Shown here one piece after another: positions 8,156-16,034 of a stretch of DNA of 64,000 bases. Both the position numbers and the translations under genes were made by a program. Location: contig NZ_JNJP01000017.1 of NCBI RefSeq assembly GCF_000701705.1, positions 3,341 through 67,340 on the forward strand, written 5' to 3'. The notes beneath the pieces were generated by a model, which ran no database searches, was not told the origin of the DNA, and saw nothing but the letters and a program-made list of their open reading frames with translations. Source of the stretch: Bilophila wadsworthia ATCC 49260. Its GTDB lineage: Bacteria; Desulfobacterota; Desulfovibrionia; Desulfovibrionales; Desulfovibrionaceae. The first letter of the stretch is position 1; the number at the start of each line of letters is the position of its first letter.

Positions 8156-8964
8156 GATCGTCGGATACGGCTTCCCGGATACTTCTCTGGGCGGGCTCCT
8201 TTTATATAGGAAAAAGCTTCATCTCAGATGGGGCTCTCCCGTGACTCCGCTGGAGGGCTTCCATCTGAAATGATGAAGTGTTGCGTTGGGATCCCGTGGT
8301 GCTTGCACCGTACGGATATGGGGGCAGTGGAGTAGAAGTGCTTATCCGGGACAGCCCTATGAAGGAATCAGTTTGAATTCACGTTGGGCGTTAACGATAA
8401 GGCTCTTCTGAGGCGCAGGTCAAATGATGATACCTTTAGCCGTTTGACCTTCCTCAGCCAATTTATGAGCGGCATATTGTCCTCTCCTCCGTTGATGTTG
8501 CCAATCCATCCCTGAATGTCGCAAGCTGAAGCACTTGGGGAGAATATTCCAAGGCATTGGTTACACATTTCAAGGAAATCTTGTGGTAAAGAACTTCCCC
8601 TGTTTCCTAAATAAGATTAAAAACTGACTGGTCCCAACAGGCTTTGAGCAATTCTGACAGACCGCCGATTTGGATGGTATGGCTCCTAGAAAGCGTTGTC
8701 GGCAACCTTGTGGTGGATTTGACTTCAATAATCCGTACAGGGGGTGAGGTTGGGTGGCGATAAGAGCGAAGTCCAGATGGATATTCAGCCGGATTGGAAG
8801 GCGCATATAGCACAGCGTTAAAATTTAAAAAGGCAGCTTGAGTAAAACTAGTTTAACTACATGAAATTATTGTAGTGAACTTTGACAAAATCCCCTTTTA
8901 CGGCTTTTTTGAGGTGTTTTGAAGGAATTTGGGAGGTGAAAAAATGATTGCAAAGGCGCAAAAG
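8156..8964. other. Long intergenic region, no convincing intact gene
   Basis: About 810 bases between the TRAP operon and the primase/helicase-like gene. An imperfect hairpin (8217-8278) with an 8-bp core TCAGATGG / CCATCTGA and matching CTTCAT / ATGAAG ends follows glcG but lacks a T-run. Between about 8370 and 8810 the minus strand holds short open frames in different phases; one has IIEVKSTT and another GGEDNMPLINWLRK. I cannot assign them, and they may be relics of decayed genes. One border of the 8.9-13.5 kb element may lie here. Confidence 0.35.
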
Positions 8965-8994
8965 AAGGCGTTCTCCCACAGGGAAAAACGCCTT
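8965..8994 (-). terminator. Terminator of the primase/helicase-like gene
   Basis: Arms AAGGCGTTCTCCC and GGGAAAAACGCCTT with a short loop. On the minus strand they are followed by TTCTTTTG. It lies 26 bases past the stop of the upstream minus-strand gene. Confidence 0.7.
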
Positions 8995-9020
8995 TCATTT
9001 TGAAAAGAGTATAGGGAGAG

Positions 9021-10745
9021 CTACTCCGTTATGACGTAATGGCAGCCTCGGCCTTCTCCTTGTTTTTTCAGCAGCCCTTTATCCACGAGTCCAGCGAGAA
9101 TTTTTCCAGCCTTTGAATCACCGCACCCCAAAAGGCCTTGGACCTCGGCATTTCGCAGTTTACCCTGGCTGCCAGCTTTTTGAAGTACTCGTCTTTCCTC
9201 ATCAGAAAGTTCATCTGCTGTTTCCATAGAAGGAACAACACTCCCCTCAGAGTCCCCACCCGCAAGGAAGCTCAAAGGAAGTTCTTTGCCGTCCCGATCG
9301 ATTATGGTGAGGGGCTTGAATCCTGTCGCACTGAAAGGCATCTGTAGCCAAAAAGTTTTCCCTTCCAAAATGCGTGCAGCCTTGCACACCTTGAAATGAA
9401 TTCCCACTATGAAATCGCCTTGGTTCACAGCATCAAGAATCGAACTAGGTAGGGAGTTTTCACCGTTGTTTTTAGGTGAGGTAATGACGATCTCCGTATG
9501 AGCACGGATAGAGAACTCACTCGTTCCACGCATAGTTGCCTTCTCGGGAGCGTTGTCTGGACAATTATGACTATGATGGACGAGTATAGGCACGATGTTA
9601 CATTTCTGCATTTCTTCCAGATATCGGAAAATGCCATTTACGGAACTTGCGTTATAAACACGGCCATCCGGGACAAGTGATGTAAGGTTGTCAAAAAAGA
9701 TCGTTTGGATACCTTCTTCTTTTGCTTTTTCCAAAAGAGTATCTTGGAACCCTTCATCCAGAAGATTTACATCTTGATATGATGCAAGTTTACAGATGGA
9801 AAAGAAATTATATTTTTGTTTCTGCAATTCATATTTTCCAAGACGATCCTTGAAATTCTTTGGCGTGCTTTCGCTATCAACGAGCAGAGTTTTTGTAGAC
9901 ACACCATTTACAGGAAACATACCCCAAAGGGAATTATGCGTGATTAAACTATTGGCAGAACTAAGCACAACATGACTTTTTCCCACATTTTTGGGACCAT
10001 GAAGCATCGTAATTCCGCTAAAGATATGTTCTGCGGTAACGTCGGCAAGTTCCGTTGGCTGAGAATTCTCCTCAACCGTATCAGGATCGAAGAATGTGAT
10101 AGCAGAGGTTGGTTTTGGAGGTAAGGAGAGTTCCTGCTTCGGTACGGCAAAAAAGCCAGCGTTCTTACCCCACTGAATGAACTCCTCATATCCACGGGCG
10201 TTGTTGACCAAATTCCGCAAAAAAACAGAAGGCCGCTCAATGTCGTCGATATGGACTGCCGTACGGAGCAATTCTGCTTCCGCAACATTATCCAAGTCAT
10301 CTGCCATATTCTGGAGATCACAGGACGGAGCAGCGTGAAGGAGAAAATTGCTAGCAACAGAGAAGCGTTCTACAGATGCCCCTAAAATGTACTCACGGTA
10401 AGCTTTTACAGAGGCGAAACTTTTTGTACTGGGAGCAGGTACGAATACAACGGGATGACCGTATAGATAATTCCACGGCAGAAGGGACAAGTCTGTCCCC
10501 AGATGTCCAGTGACGATAAAATCTCCTGTGTCCCTTCGACATTCTTTCAATGCATTATTCAACGCTGTAGCGGTACGGATATCTGCACAAAAAATGATGA
10601 TAGCACTCCGATTTCGATCCATTTCGTCCTGATTCAGAAAAAAAAGCCGGTGGCTTACATTTGCCAATAGACAAAACGCCATTGATGGAGGTTGCGGGGA
10701 GGCAAAGTAAGTGCTCTCCAATGACGTATTGAACGACGCCTCCAA
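9021..10745 (-). CDS. RepA-like helicase/TOPRIM half of a split primase-helicase
   Basis: A 574-codon frame that is the C-terminal half of a larger protein. RNRSAIIIFCADIRTATALNN near residue 45 looks like the start of a TOPRIM-type segment. A RecA-like ATPase follows: Walker A GPKNVGKS (about 250-257), TLLVDSEST, Walker B IQTIFFDNLTSL (about 345) and PILVHHSHN, as in RepA/AAA_25 helicases. The C-terminus is a winged-helix-like segment. The first 35 or so residues of this frame are not real coding sequence; the true protein enters from the upstream frame at a run of eight T (10638-10645). It is probably a replication protein of the integrated element. Confidence 0.7.
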   Translation of the reverse strand: MEASFNTSLESTYFASPQPPSMAFCLLANVSHRLFFLNQDEMDRNRSAIIIFCADIRTATALNNALKECRRDTGDFIVTGHLGTDLSLLPWNYLYGHPVVFVPAPSTKSFASVKAYREYILGASVERFSVASNFLLHAAPSCDLQNMADDLDNVAEAELLRTAVHIDDIERPSVFLRNLVNNARGYEEFIQWGKNAGFFAVPKQELSLPPKPTSAITFFDPDTVEENSQPTELADVTAEHIFSGITMLHGPKNVGKSHVVLSSANSLITHNSLWGMFPVNGVSTKTLLVDSESTPKNFKDRLGKYELQKQKYNFFSICKLASYQDVNLLDEGFQDTLLEKAKEEGIQTIFFDNLTSLVPDGRVYNASSVNGIFRYLEEMQKCNIVPILVHHSHNCPDNAPEKATMRGTSEFSIRAHTEIVITSPKNNGENSLPSSILDAVNQGDFIVGIHFKVCKAARILEGKTFWLQMPFSATGFKPLTIIDRDGKELPLSFLAGGDSEGSVVPSMETADELSDEERRVLQKAGSQGKLRNAEVQGLLGCGDSKAGKILAGLVDKGLLKKQGEGRGCHYVITE

Positions 10746-11409
10746 TGACCTGACCCGATGGACTCATAATCTCAGTCAAATCAGTACATATAGCCTCGCC
10801 TCTTTGGCTAGGAAGGTTAATTGTGTCCGGTATCCCCCCAGAGGCTGCAACGGTTTCTGGGATAGAGTCTGCCGACGAAAAGAAAAAAATATTCTCATAA
10901 TTCATACCAAGAATATCAGCAAGCGTAGCAAGAGCATCCAGCCAGTTAATATTCAGTATATTTTGTATAAATTCTATCAGAGATGTATGAGTTGTTTTAC
11001 GATCAAGAGTCCATATAAGTCTATCAGGCATTAGTTCGTAATAAGCAGAATCGCAAGAGGGTAAGAGGCAACCTAACATATGATTATTTTTATTATGGAG
11101 TTGGCGCAAATCCTCATATTCAACCAATCCTGCAAATAATTTTTTATGAAGAGAATATTCAATATTATAAATATATTGAGTATTGTTGCCTCCCAACGCC
11201 GTTATCATATTTTTAGAAAAATTATGGTTGGTTTTTATAGAATTTTTGAAAGTACTATTTTCATGAAATTCCTTGATAGAAAATTTACGCTTAATAAAAT
11301 TAAACTGATTAGATTCAATATATTTACAACTATAACTAGTAAGATTGTTTATTATTTGTTGTGTAGCATAATAGCTTAAAATATCGTCGTAGTTTTCATT
11401 CATAACCAT
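10555..11409 (-). CDS. N-terminal half of the split primase-helicase
   Basis: A 284-codon, AT-rich frame. The middle (YEELMPDRLIWTLDRK-like, LIEFIQNILNINWLDALATLADILG) recalls the zinc-finger/primase N-terminus of phage-type primase-helicases, with a CLLPSCDSAYYELMPDRL stretch. The segment PSGQVIGGVVQYVIGEH and GVLSIGKCKPPAFF is the natural continuation into the helicase half. Losing one T in the T8 run joins PPAFF directly to LNQDEMDRNR in the other frame. The frame as it stands runs on for about 27 meaningless residues. It is either a broken gene or one read through slippage. Confidence 0.6.
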   Translation of the reverse strand: MVMNENYDDILSYYATQQIINNLTSYSCKYIESNQFNFIKRKFSIKEFHENSTFKNSIKTNHNFSKNMITALGGNNTQYIYNIEYSLHKKLFAGLVEYEDLRQLHNKNNHMLGCLLPSCDSAYYELMPDRLIWTLDRKTTHTSLIEFIQNILNINWLDALATLADILGMNYENIFFFSSADSIPETVAASGGIPDTINLPSQRGEAICTDLTEIMSPSGQVIGGVVQYVIGEHLLCLPATSINGVLSIGKCKPPAFFSESGRNGSKSECYHHFLCRYPYRYSVE

Positions 11410-11476
11410 CTCTCCTTATAAAAATAAACATTACTAAGACCATCATGAAGCACAACTAACTCAAAAAATAAAAAAA

Positions 11477-11510
11477 CCCCAAAGAACAATTTAAAAATTG
11501 CTCATTGAGG
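11477..11510 (-). terminator. Terminator downstream of the 11.7-13.4 kb integrase
   Basis: Stem of 15 positions (CCCCAAAGAACAATT against AATTGCTCATTGAGG, mostly paired with G-U wobbles). On the minus strand it is followed by TTTTTTTATTTTTT. It separates the integrase from the primase-helicase gene. Confidence 0.65.
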
Positions 11511-11690
11511 CTCAGAAAACCCTAACGATAGCTAAAGTAGCATCTGGGTATTCTATAATTAAAATAAAATGTTACGATTACATCATGTAGATTCTCACAA
11601 TTAAAAATAAGTTTTCAATTTTTTTGATCATAGCGTGCTATGCGTCTAATATCAAGCACCTATGCTCAATATGGAGAATACTTTATTATT
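11511..11690. other. AT-rich gap after integrase
   Basis: About 180 bases of AT-rich DNA between the integrase stop and its terminator. I see no gene or clear repeat. Confidence 0.4.
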
Positions 11691-13403
11691 CTAATTAGAT
11701 AATTGCTCTAACTTTTTCCGAAAAAACAAAATCCAATTTAATTTTTGAATGACATCCGTCAACAACGCCTTCACAGGCCAGTCACCAGCGTAGTTCTCCG
11801 TTACCCCCATATCCACCATCTCATGCCCAACCACAGCCTGAAGCATGGAAAGGTCCACACGGGCTTCTTTGTGCAGATACTCGATCACCGTATGGCGGAA
11901 GCTATGGAAAGCCTTGGTACTCGGCTCACCATGTTGTCCACCCACTCCCACGGAACGGCGATAGCGCGTGAACCAGTGCGTCAGGGCGGAACCGAGCTTC
12001 ACAGTGGCATGGTTCACGGCGTTTATTCTTTCCTGTAAATCAGGAAAAAGCAGAGTCGATGCGTACTTTTCCTTCGGCGTTTTTGCCCATCTGGAAGCAA
12101 CAAACTTCTCCAGGCCAAGCTCTCGCCAAAGATGAGGATGGACAGGTACCTTGCGGATACCGGCTAAGCTCTTGACGTGCTTCACATACCCGGAGCCCTC
12201 GCTTTCCTCATTGATGGAGAAGCACAGCACTCCATCCACCTTCACGATATCGGAAAGATGGAGCTGACAAATCTCCTCCAGCCGCATCCCGGAATACAGC
12301 GCAATCAACGGAGCCCAGAAGCGTGATGATACGCCTTCCGTTGCCTGAACGTACTTTCTCATGTCCCCGAAAAGTGCTTTCAGCTCATCTTGTGTGAACG
12401 ACTCACGTTTCACGCCCTTTCGTCTTATGTCCTTGTCGGAGAGAACCTTCGGGAACCCTGAGTTCACGTATTTGGCCTGTACAGCTCCGCGATACTCCAA
12501 CTCGCACCAGTTGACGAAACTCCGCACGTTTGTCTGTCGGACTTCCATCGTCTTCACGCTTAAAAGCCGTTCGATCTGCCCGGAGCGGCCCATATCGGCA
12601 AGCTGGAGCCAGCCTTTGCCCGCATACTGCCTTTGCCCACAAAGGCGGCAGGGCAGGTGTTTCAGCGTATCGAAGTAGCTACGGATGTGCTCACGAGAAA
12701 GCTCATCCACGCAGATATCCCGACCATGCTCCAACTCCCTCACAATTTCCACGAACTGGCGAACCTGCGGGGGAATGTCTTTGGCGCTTGCGGCTGACCA
12801 TGTAAGCGTCTTGGCTTTGACGTAGGCATCAAAAGCGTCCCTGAGACTGGGGAGTTCCTTTTTCCCTTCCAGTCTGATCCTGCGGCGTGTTTTTTCAGCT
12901 GACCTGGTAAGGATATTGCCTTCTTGTCTGACGGCAGGGGCTTTGTCCTGTATGGGGTCTTTGCGGACAGGAGCAGCCTTTTCAGAAAATATTTTGATGG
13001 AAAGGGTTCCCTTTTGTTCCCTCAGAAAAGAGGGAAGCAAGAGGGTCAGGGAAGCTGGAGACAGGTCTTTTTTCAGTGTGGAATCGAACAGGAATGTACC
13101 CACGGATTTGATATTTTCTTTTGTAATACCAAATTGTTGTGAGATATTGTCCTGTACGGAATGTATCCGTTCTTCGACCATGTCTTCGGACAGGGCAAAA
13201 AAGTGTTGGGCAACGAGCGAGAGCCGCAACGCTTTGGAGCGTGCGGTTCGACTGTCCAGACCATTCAGAGAACGCCTGATCTCACATTTGCCAAGCAATG
13301 ATTGCAGATGGTTGGGAACAAGAATGCGGAAATAGAGAATACCGCGATGGAGAGTGAGATGTGAGCTGGGACGTGGGTGAGAAACCCTGTGAGATGGTGG
13401 CAT
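11691..13403 (-). CDS. Tyrosine recombinase (integrase) with DUF6538-like N-terminus
   Basis: About 570 residues. The N-terminal block SHLTLHRGILYFRILVP and SLNGLDSRTARSKALRLS matches the DUF6538 module of large integrases. A core-binding region and a catalytic domain follow, with the first Arg in GMRLEEICQLHLSDI, HSFRHTVIEYLH (His-x-x-Arg-type motif), VVGHEMVD and the nucleophile Tyr in TENYAGDW. It reads away from a 15-bp copy of the tRNA-Ser 3' end lying about 95 bases upstream, the expected place for its attachment site. I chose the ATG 12 codons inside the longest frame because GGAG sits seven bases before it. Confidence 0.85.
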   Translation of the reverse strand: MPPSHRVSHPRPSSHLTLHRGILYFRILVPNHLQSLLGKCEIRRSLNGLDSRTARSKALRLSLVAQHFFALSEDMVEERIHSVQDNISQQFGITKENIKSVGTFLFDSTLKKDLSPASLTLLLPSFLREQKGTLSIKIFSEKAAPVRKDPIQDKAPAVRQEGNILTRSAEKTRRRIRLEGKKELPSLRDAFDAYVKAKTLTWSAASAKDIPPQVRQFVEIVRELEHGRDICVDELSREHIRSYFDTLKHLPCRLCGQRQYAGKGWLQLADMGRSGQIERLLSVKTMEVRQTNVRSFVNWCELEYRGAVQAKYVNSGFPKVLSDKDIRRKGVKRESFTQDELKALFGDMRKYVQATEGVSSRFWAPLIALYSGMRLEEICQLHLSDIVKVDGVLCFSINEESEGSGYVKHVKSLAGIRKVPVHPHLWRELGLEKFVASRWAKTPKEKYASTLLFPDLQERINAVNHATVKLGSALTHWFTRYRRSVGVGGQHGEPSTKAFHSFRHTVIEYLHKEARVDLSMLQAVVGHEMVDMGVTENYAGDWPVKALLTDVIQKLNWILFFRKKLEQLSN

Positions 13404-13466
13404 GTTGAGCTCCAAACTGTATCCCTGAAATGTATCCACAGGGAATAAAGCTCATGCCAAATAAAA

Positions 13467-13488
13467 AACGCACTGAATCCAGCGCGTT
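13467..13488 (-). terminator. tRNA-type terminator next to the distal att copy
   Basis: A 9-bp stem (AACGCGCTG / CAGTGCGTT on the minus strand, one G-U pair) with a 4-base loop and a TTTTTTATTT tail. It lies just 3' of the tRNA-Ser-end repeat, where a tRNA terminator would be. A second, unrelated terminator occupies the same place beside the intact tRNA. This fits each element carrying its own replacement terminator. Confidence 0.65.
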
Positions 13489-13496
13489 AGCATAAG

Positions 13497-13511
13497 TGGC
13501 GGAGAGGGTGG
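13497..13511 (-). repeat. Attachment-site direct repeat (distal copy of the tRNA-Ser 3' end)
   Basis: TGGCGGAGAGGGTGG is identical to the last 15 bases of tRNA-Ser(CGA), CCA included, found 13.7 kb away in the same orientation. Integrases face away from both copies. These are best read as the two att sites bounding the island. Confidence 0.75.
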
Positions 13512-13617
13512 ACTTGTATTTTTAACGTAATATTTTGATTTTACATGTATAAAAATATCACTGTAAAAAGTTTCTCCGGTTTGCTCTCCGGTGGTGAATG
13601 GGAAGAAGAGAAGGGAC

Positions 13618-13645
13618 TTGACAGAGTAAGTCATTGGCTTACAAT
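13618..13645 (+). promoter_or_regulatory. Promoter and operator of the higBA-like operon
   Basis: TTGACA and TACAAT are separated by 16 bases. An inverted repeat GTAAG-N7-CTTAC (13626-13642) fills the spacer, a likely operator for the antitoxin. The predicted start point near 13652 excludes the earliest in-frame ATG and supports the later toxin start. Confidence 0.65.
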
Positions 13646-13666
13646 CTGCTTATGAAAGACGCACCC

Positions 13667-13999
13667 ATGACCGTAATCGAAACGCAATCCTTTTTGCGGA
13701 CGGCAAAGGCCCTTGTTTCGGACGAGGAACGGATGGATCTGATCGCATACCTTGCGGAAAATCCGACTGCCGGTGACATCATGGAAGGGACGGGTGGCGT
13801 CAGAAAGGTTCGGTGGGCGCGAAGAGGCGGGGGCAAGAGTGGAGGATTCCGCGTCATCTACTATTACTACTCTGAGGTAATCCCGTTGTTCGCTCTCGCC
13901 ATGTTCGAAAAAAGCGCAAAGGTCAACCTGAGCGCCGCTGAAAAGAACGAAATGAAAAAATTGACCGCGATCCTTTCGCAATACGGGAGGAATAAATAA
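13667..13999 (+). CDS. RelE/HigB-type toxin
   Basis: About 110 residues of the RelE/HigB superfamily: VIETQSFLRTAKALVSDEE, then GGVRKVRWARRGGGKSGGFRVIYYYY and ALAMFEKSAKVNLSAAEKNEMK. The fold's basic core and the YYYY strand are clear. Family knowledge: such toxins cleave mRNA in the ribosome. The start is set at the ATG encoding MTVIETQ because the promoter's predicted +1 lies downstream of the first in-frame ATG; the ribosome-binding site is weak. The stop and the antitoxin ATG share one base. Toxin-first order is typical of higBA. Confidence 0.85.
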   Translation: MTVIETQSFLRTAKALVSDEERMDLIAYLAENPTAGDIMEGTGGVRKVRWARRGGGKSGGFRVIYYYYSEVIPLFALAMFEKSAKVNLSAAEKNEMKKLTAILSQYGRNK

Positions 14000-14310
14000 T
14001 GAGCACTGAAGCACAGACCATTCTCGAAGGGCTCCGGCAGGCTGTTGACATTATGGAAGGCTCTGCCCCGGAAACCGAGTATGTGAAGCACCGTTTTGAT
14101 CCCGTGCAGGCCCCGGAAACAATCGACGTGCGAAGCATTCGCCAGCGTATGGGGCTTTCACAGGCCGTCTTCGCGTCGGCATTCGGGCTTTCACTGTATA
14201 CCCTCCGCAACTGGGAACAGGGCAAGCGCCAGCCTGATCCTGCGGCACGCGCCTATTTGAGGGTCATTGAGGTCGCCCCGGATGTTGTCCGACAGGCGTT
14301 GTCTCAGTAA
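13999..14310 (+). CDS. HigA-type XRE antitoxin
   Basis: 103 residues with a C-terminal HTH (VRSIRQRMGLSQAVFASAFGLSLYTLRNWEQGKRQPD) of the XRE/HigA family. The N-terminal 45 residues probably bind the toxin. It is coupled to the toxin gene by a one-base overlap and followed by a strong terminator. It is expected to repress the promoter with the GTAAG dyad. Confidence 0.88.
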   Translation: MSTEAQTILEGLRQAVDIMEGSAPETEYVKHRFDPVQAPETIDVRSIRQRMGLSQAVFASAFGLSLYTLRNWEQGKRQPDPAARAYLRVIEVAPDVVRQALSQ

Positions 14311-14380
14311 CAACGTATTTCTTAGCCCTTTTTCTTGTTATCTTGGGATTTGGAATGAAGATGAGACTGCGTTCCGGCAT

Positions 14381-14412
14381 AAAGGGCTGTCGCCAACTGG
14401 GGACAGCCCTTT
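14381..14412 (+). terminator. Terminator of the higBA-like operon
   Basis: An 11-bp perfect stem AAAGGGCTGTC / GACAGCCCTTT with a 10-base loop, followed by CTTTTTG. It separates the toxin-antitoxin pair from hsdM. Confidence 0.8.
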
Positions 14413-14465
14413 CTTTTTGAGGATGTCTCTTCTATTCTCACTAAAAACAGCAATCAGGAGTCGTC

Positions 14466-16034
14466 ATGGCACGAGGCAGGAAAAAGGCGGAAACGCAGGA
14501 TACGGGAGCGCAGCTTGGGATTGAGGCGGAACTTTTTAAGGCCGCAGACAAGCTGCGTGGCAATATGGAGCCCTCGGATTACAAGCATGTGGCTCTCGGA
14601 TTGATTTTCCTCAAGTACATTTCCGATGCGTTTGAGTCGAAGCACACCGAAATTCTGGCCTCGGAATACCCTGAAGATGCGGAAGATCGGGATATGTACA
14701 CAGCCGAAAACATCTTTTGGGTTCCGCAGGAGGCCCGGTGGGTGTACCTCAAGGACAATGCCAAGCTTCCGACCATCGGTACGCTCATAGACGATGCCAT
14801 GCGTGCTATTGAGAAGGACAATGAGTCACTCAAGGGCGTTTTGCCGAAGGACTACGCACGACCCGCGCTCAACAAGATCATGCTTGGTGAGCTTATCGAC
14901 CTTTTTTCCAATATCAATCTCAATGGGAACGGGGACAGCTCCAAGGACGTGTTGGGGCGTGTGTACGAATACTTTCTTGGGCAGTTTGCCGGAGCGGAAG
15001 GCAAACGGGGTGGGGAGTTCTACACGCCCCGTTCCGTTGTGCGTGTGCTGGTGGAGATGCTCGAACCCTATTCCGGGCGGGTCTATGATCCCTGCTGCGG
15101 TTCCGGCGGCATGTTTGTCCAGTCGGAAACGTTCATGCGCGAGCACGGCGGACGCCTTGGCGATATCGCGGTGTACGGGCAGGAGTCGAACTACACAACA
15201 TGGCGTCTTGCCAAGATGAACCTTGCCGTGCGTGGCATTGATTCCGACATCAGGTGGAACAATGAAGGAAGTTTTCACAAAGATGAACTGCGCGACGAGC
15301 GGTTTGACTTCATTCTTGCCAATCCGCCGTTCAACGTGTCGGACTGGGGCGGGGACAAGCTCCGGGAAGACGGGCGTTGGAAATATGGCATCCCACCGGT
15401 AGGGAACGCCAACTTCGCGTGGCTTCAGCATATCATCCATCATCTGGCCCCCAATGGTACGGCGGGCGTGGTGCTTGCCAACGGCTCGATGTCGTCCTCG
15501 CAGTCGGGAGAGGGTGATATCCGCAAGGCAATGGTGGAAGGCGACATTGTGGATTGCATGATCGCGCTTCCGGGCCAGCTTTTCTATTCGACGCAGATCC
15601 CGGCCTGCCTGTGGTTCCTTGCAAAGAATAAACGTCCCGTGACGAAGGCCGGAACATGGCGAGATCGTCGGAGGGAAGTATTGTTCATTGATGCCCGTAA
15701 ACTGGGCGTGATGGTGGATCGCACCCGTCGGGAACTGACGGATGTGGACATCAGAAAGATTGCGGATACCTATCACGCATGGCGTGGTGAACCTGATGCT
15801 GGAGCTTATGAGGATGTGCAAGGCTTCTGCAAATCCGCAACGCAGGAAGAAATCCGGGCGCAGGGTCACGTCCTCACACCGGGGCGTTATGTTGGCGCGG
15901 AAGAACAGGAAGAGGATGCCGAACCCTTTGCAGAGAAGATGGCCCGCCTTACTGCGGAGTTAAAGGCGCAGATGGAGGAAGGGGCGAGATTAGATAGGGA
16001 AATATTACGGAATCTGGGCGGACTAGAAGTATGA
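14466..16034 (+). CDS. hsdM: Type I restriction-modification methyltransferase HsdM
   Basis: 522 residues, the usual length. The N-terminal helical domain begins LFKAADKLRGNMEPSDYKHVALGLIFLKYISDAF. The SAM-binding motif I is DPCCGSGGMFV (about residue 208), and the catalytic NPPF (about 286, LANPPFNVSDW) marks N6-adenine methylation. It pairs with HsdS to methylate the recognition site and with HsdR to restrict DNA. The gene overlaps hsdS by ATGA, giving a compact hsdM-hsdS-hsdR operon. CAGGAG lies upstream of the ATG. Confidence 0.95.
   Translation: MARGRKKAETQDTGAQLGIEAELFKAADKLRGNMEPSDYKHVALGLIFLKYISDAFESKHTEILASEYPEDAEDRDMYTAENIFWVPQEARWVYLKDNAKLPTIGTLIDDAMRAIEKDNESLKGVLPKDYARPALNKIMLGELIDLFSNINLNGNGDSSKDVLGRVYEYFLGQFAGAEGKRGGEFYTPRSVVRVLVEMLEPYSGRVYDPCCGSGGMFVQSETFMREHGGRLGDIAVYGQESNYTTWRLAKMNLAVRGIDSDIRWNNEGSFHKDELRDERFDFILANPPFNVSDWGGDKLREDGRWKYGIPPVGNANFAWLQHIIHHLAPNGTAGVVLANGSMSSSQSGEGDIRKAMVEGDIVDCMIALPGQLFYSTQIPACLWFLAKNKRPVTKAGTWRDRRREVLFIDARKLGVMVDRTRRELTDVDIRKIADTYHAWRGEPDAGAYEDVQGFCKSATQEEIRAQGHVLTPGRYVGAEEQEEDAEPFAEKMARLTAELKAQMEEGARLDREILRNLGGLEV

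Noticed and set aside
8368..8813. Two short minus-strand frames in the gap after glcG
   Set aside because: No recognisable family, no ribosome-binding site and no coupling; at most relics, mentioned in the intergenic entry.
1..13400. Third copy of the 15-bp tRNA-Ser att repeat that would bound the outer element
   Set aside because: Not found by eye. A degenerate copy or one outside the window remains possible, so no boundary is claimed.
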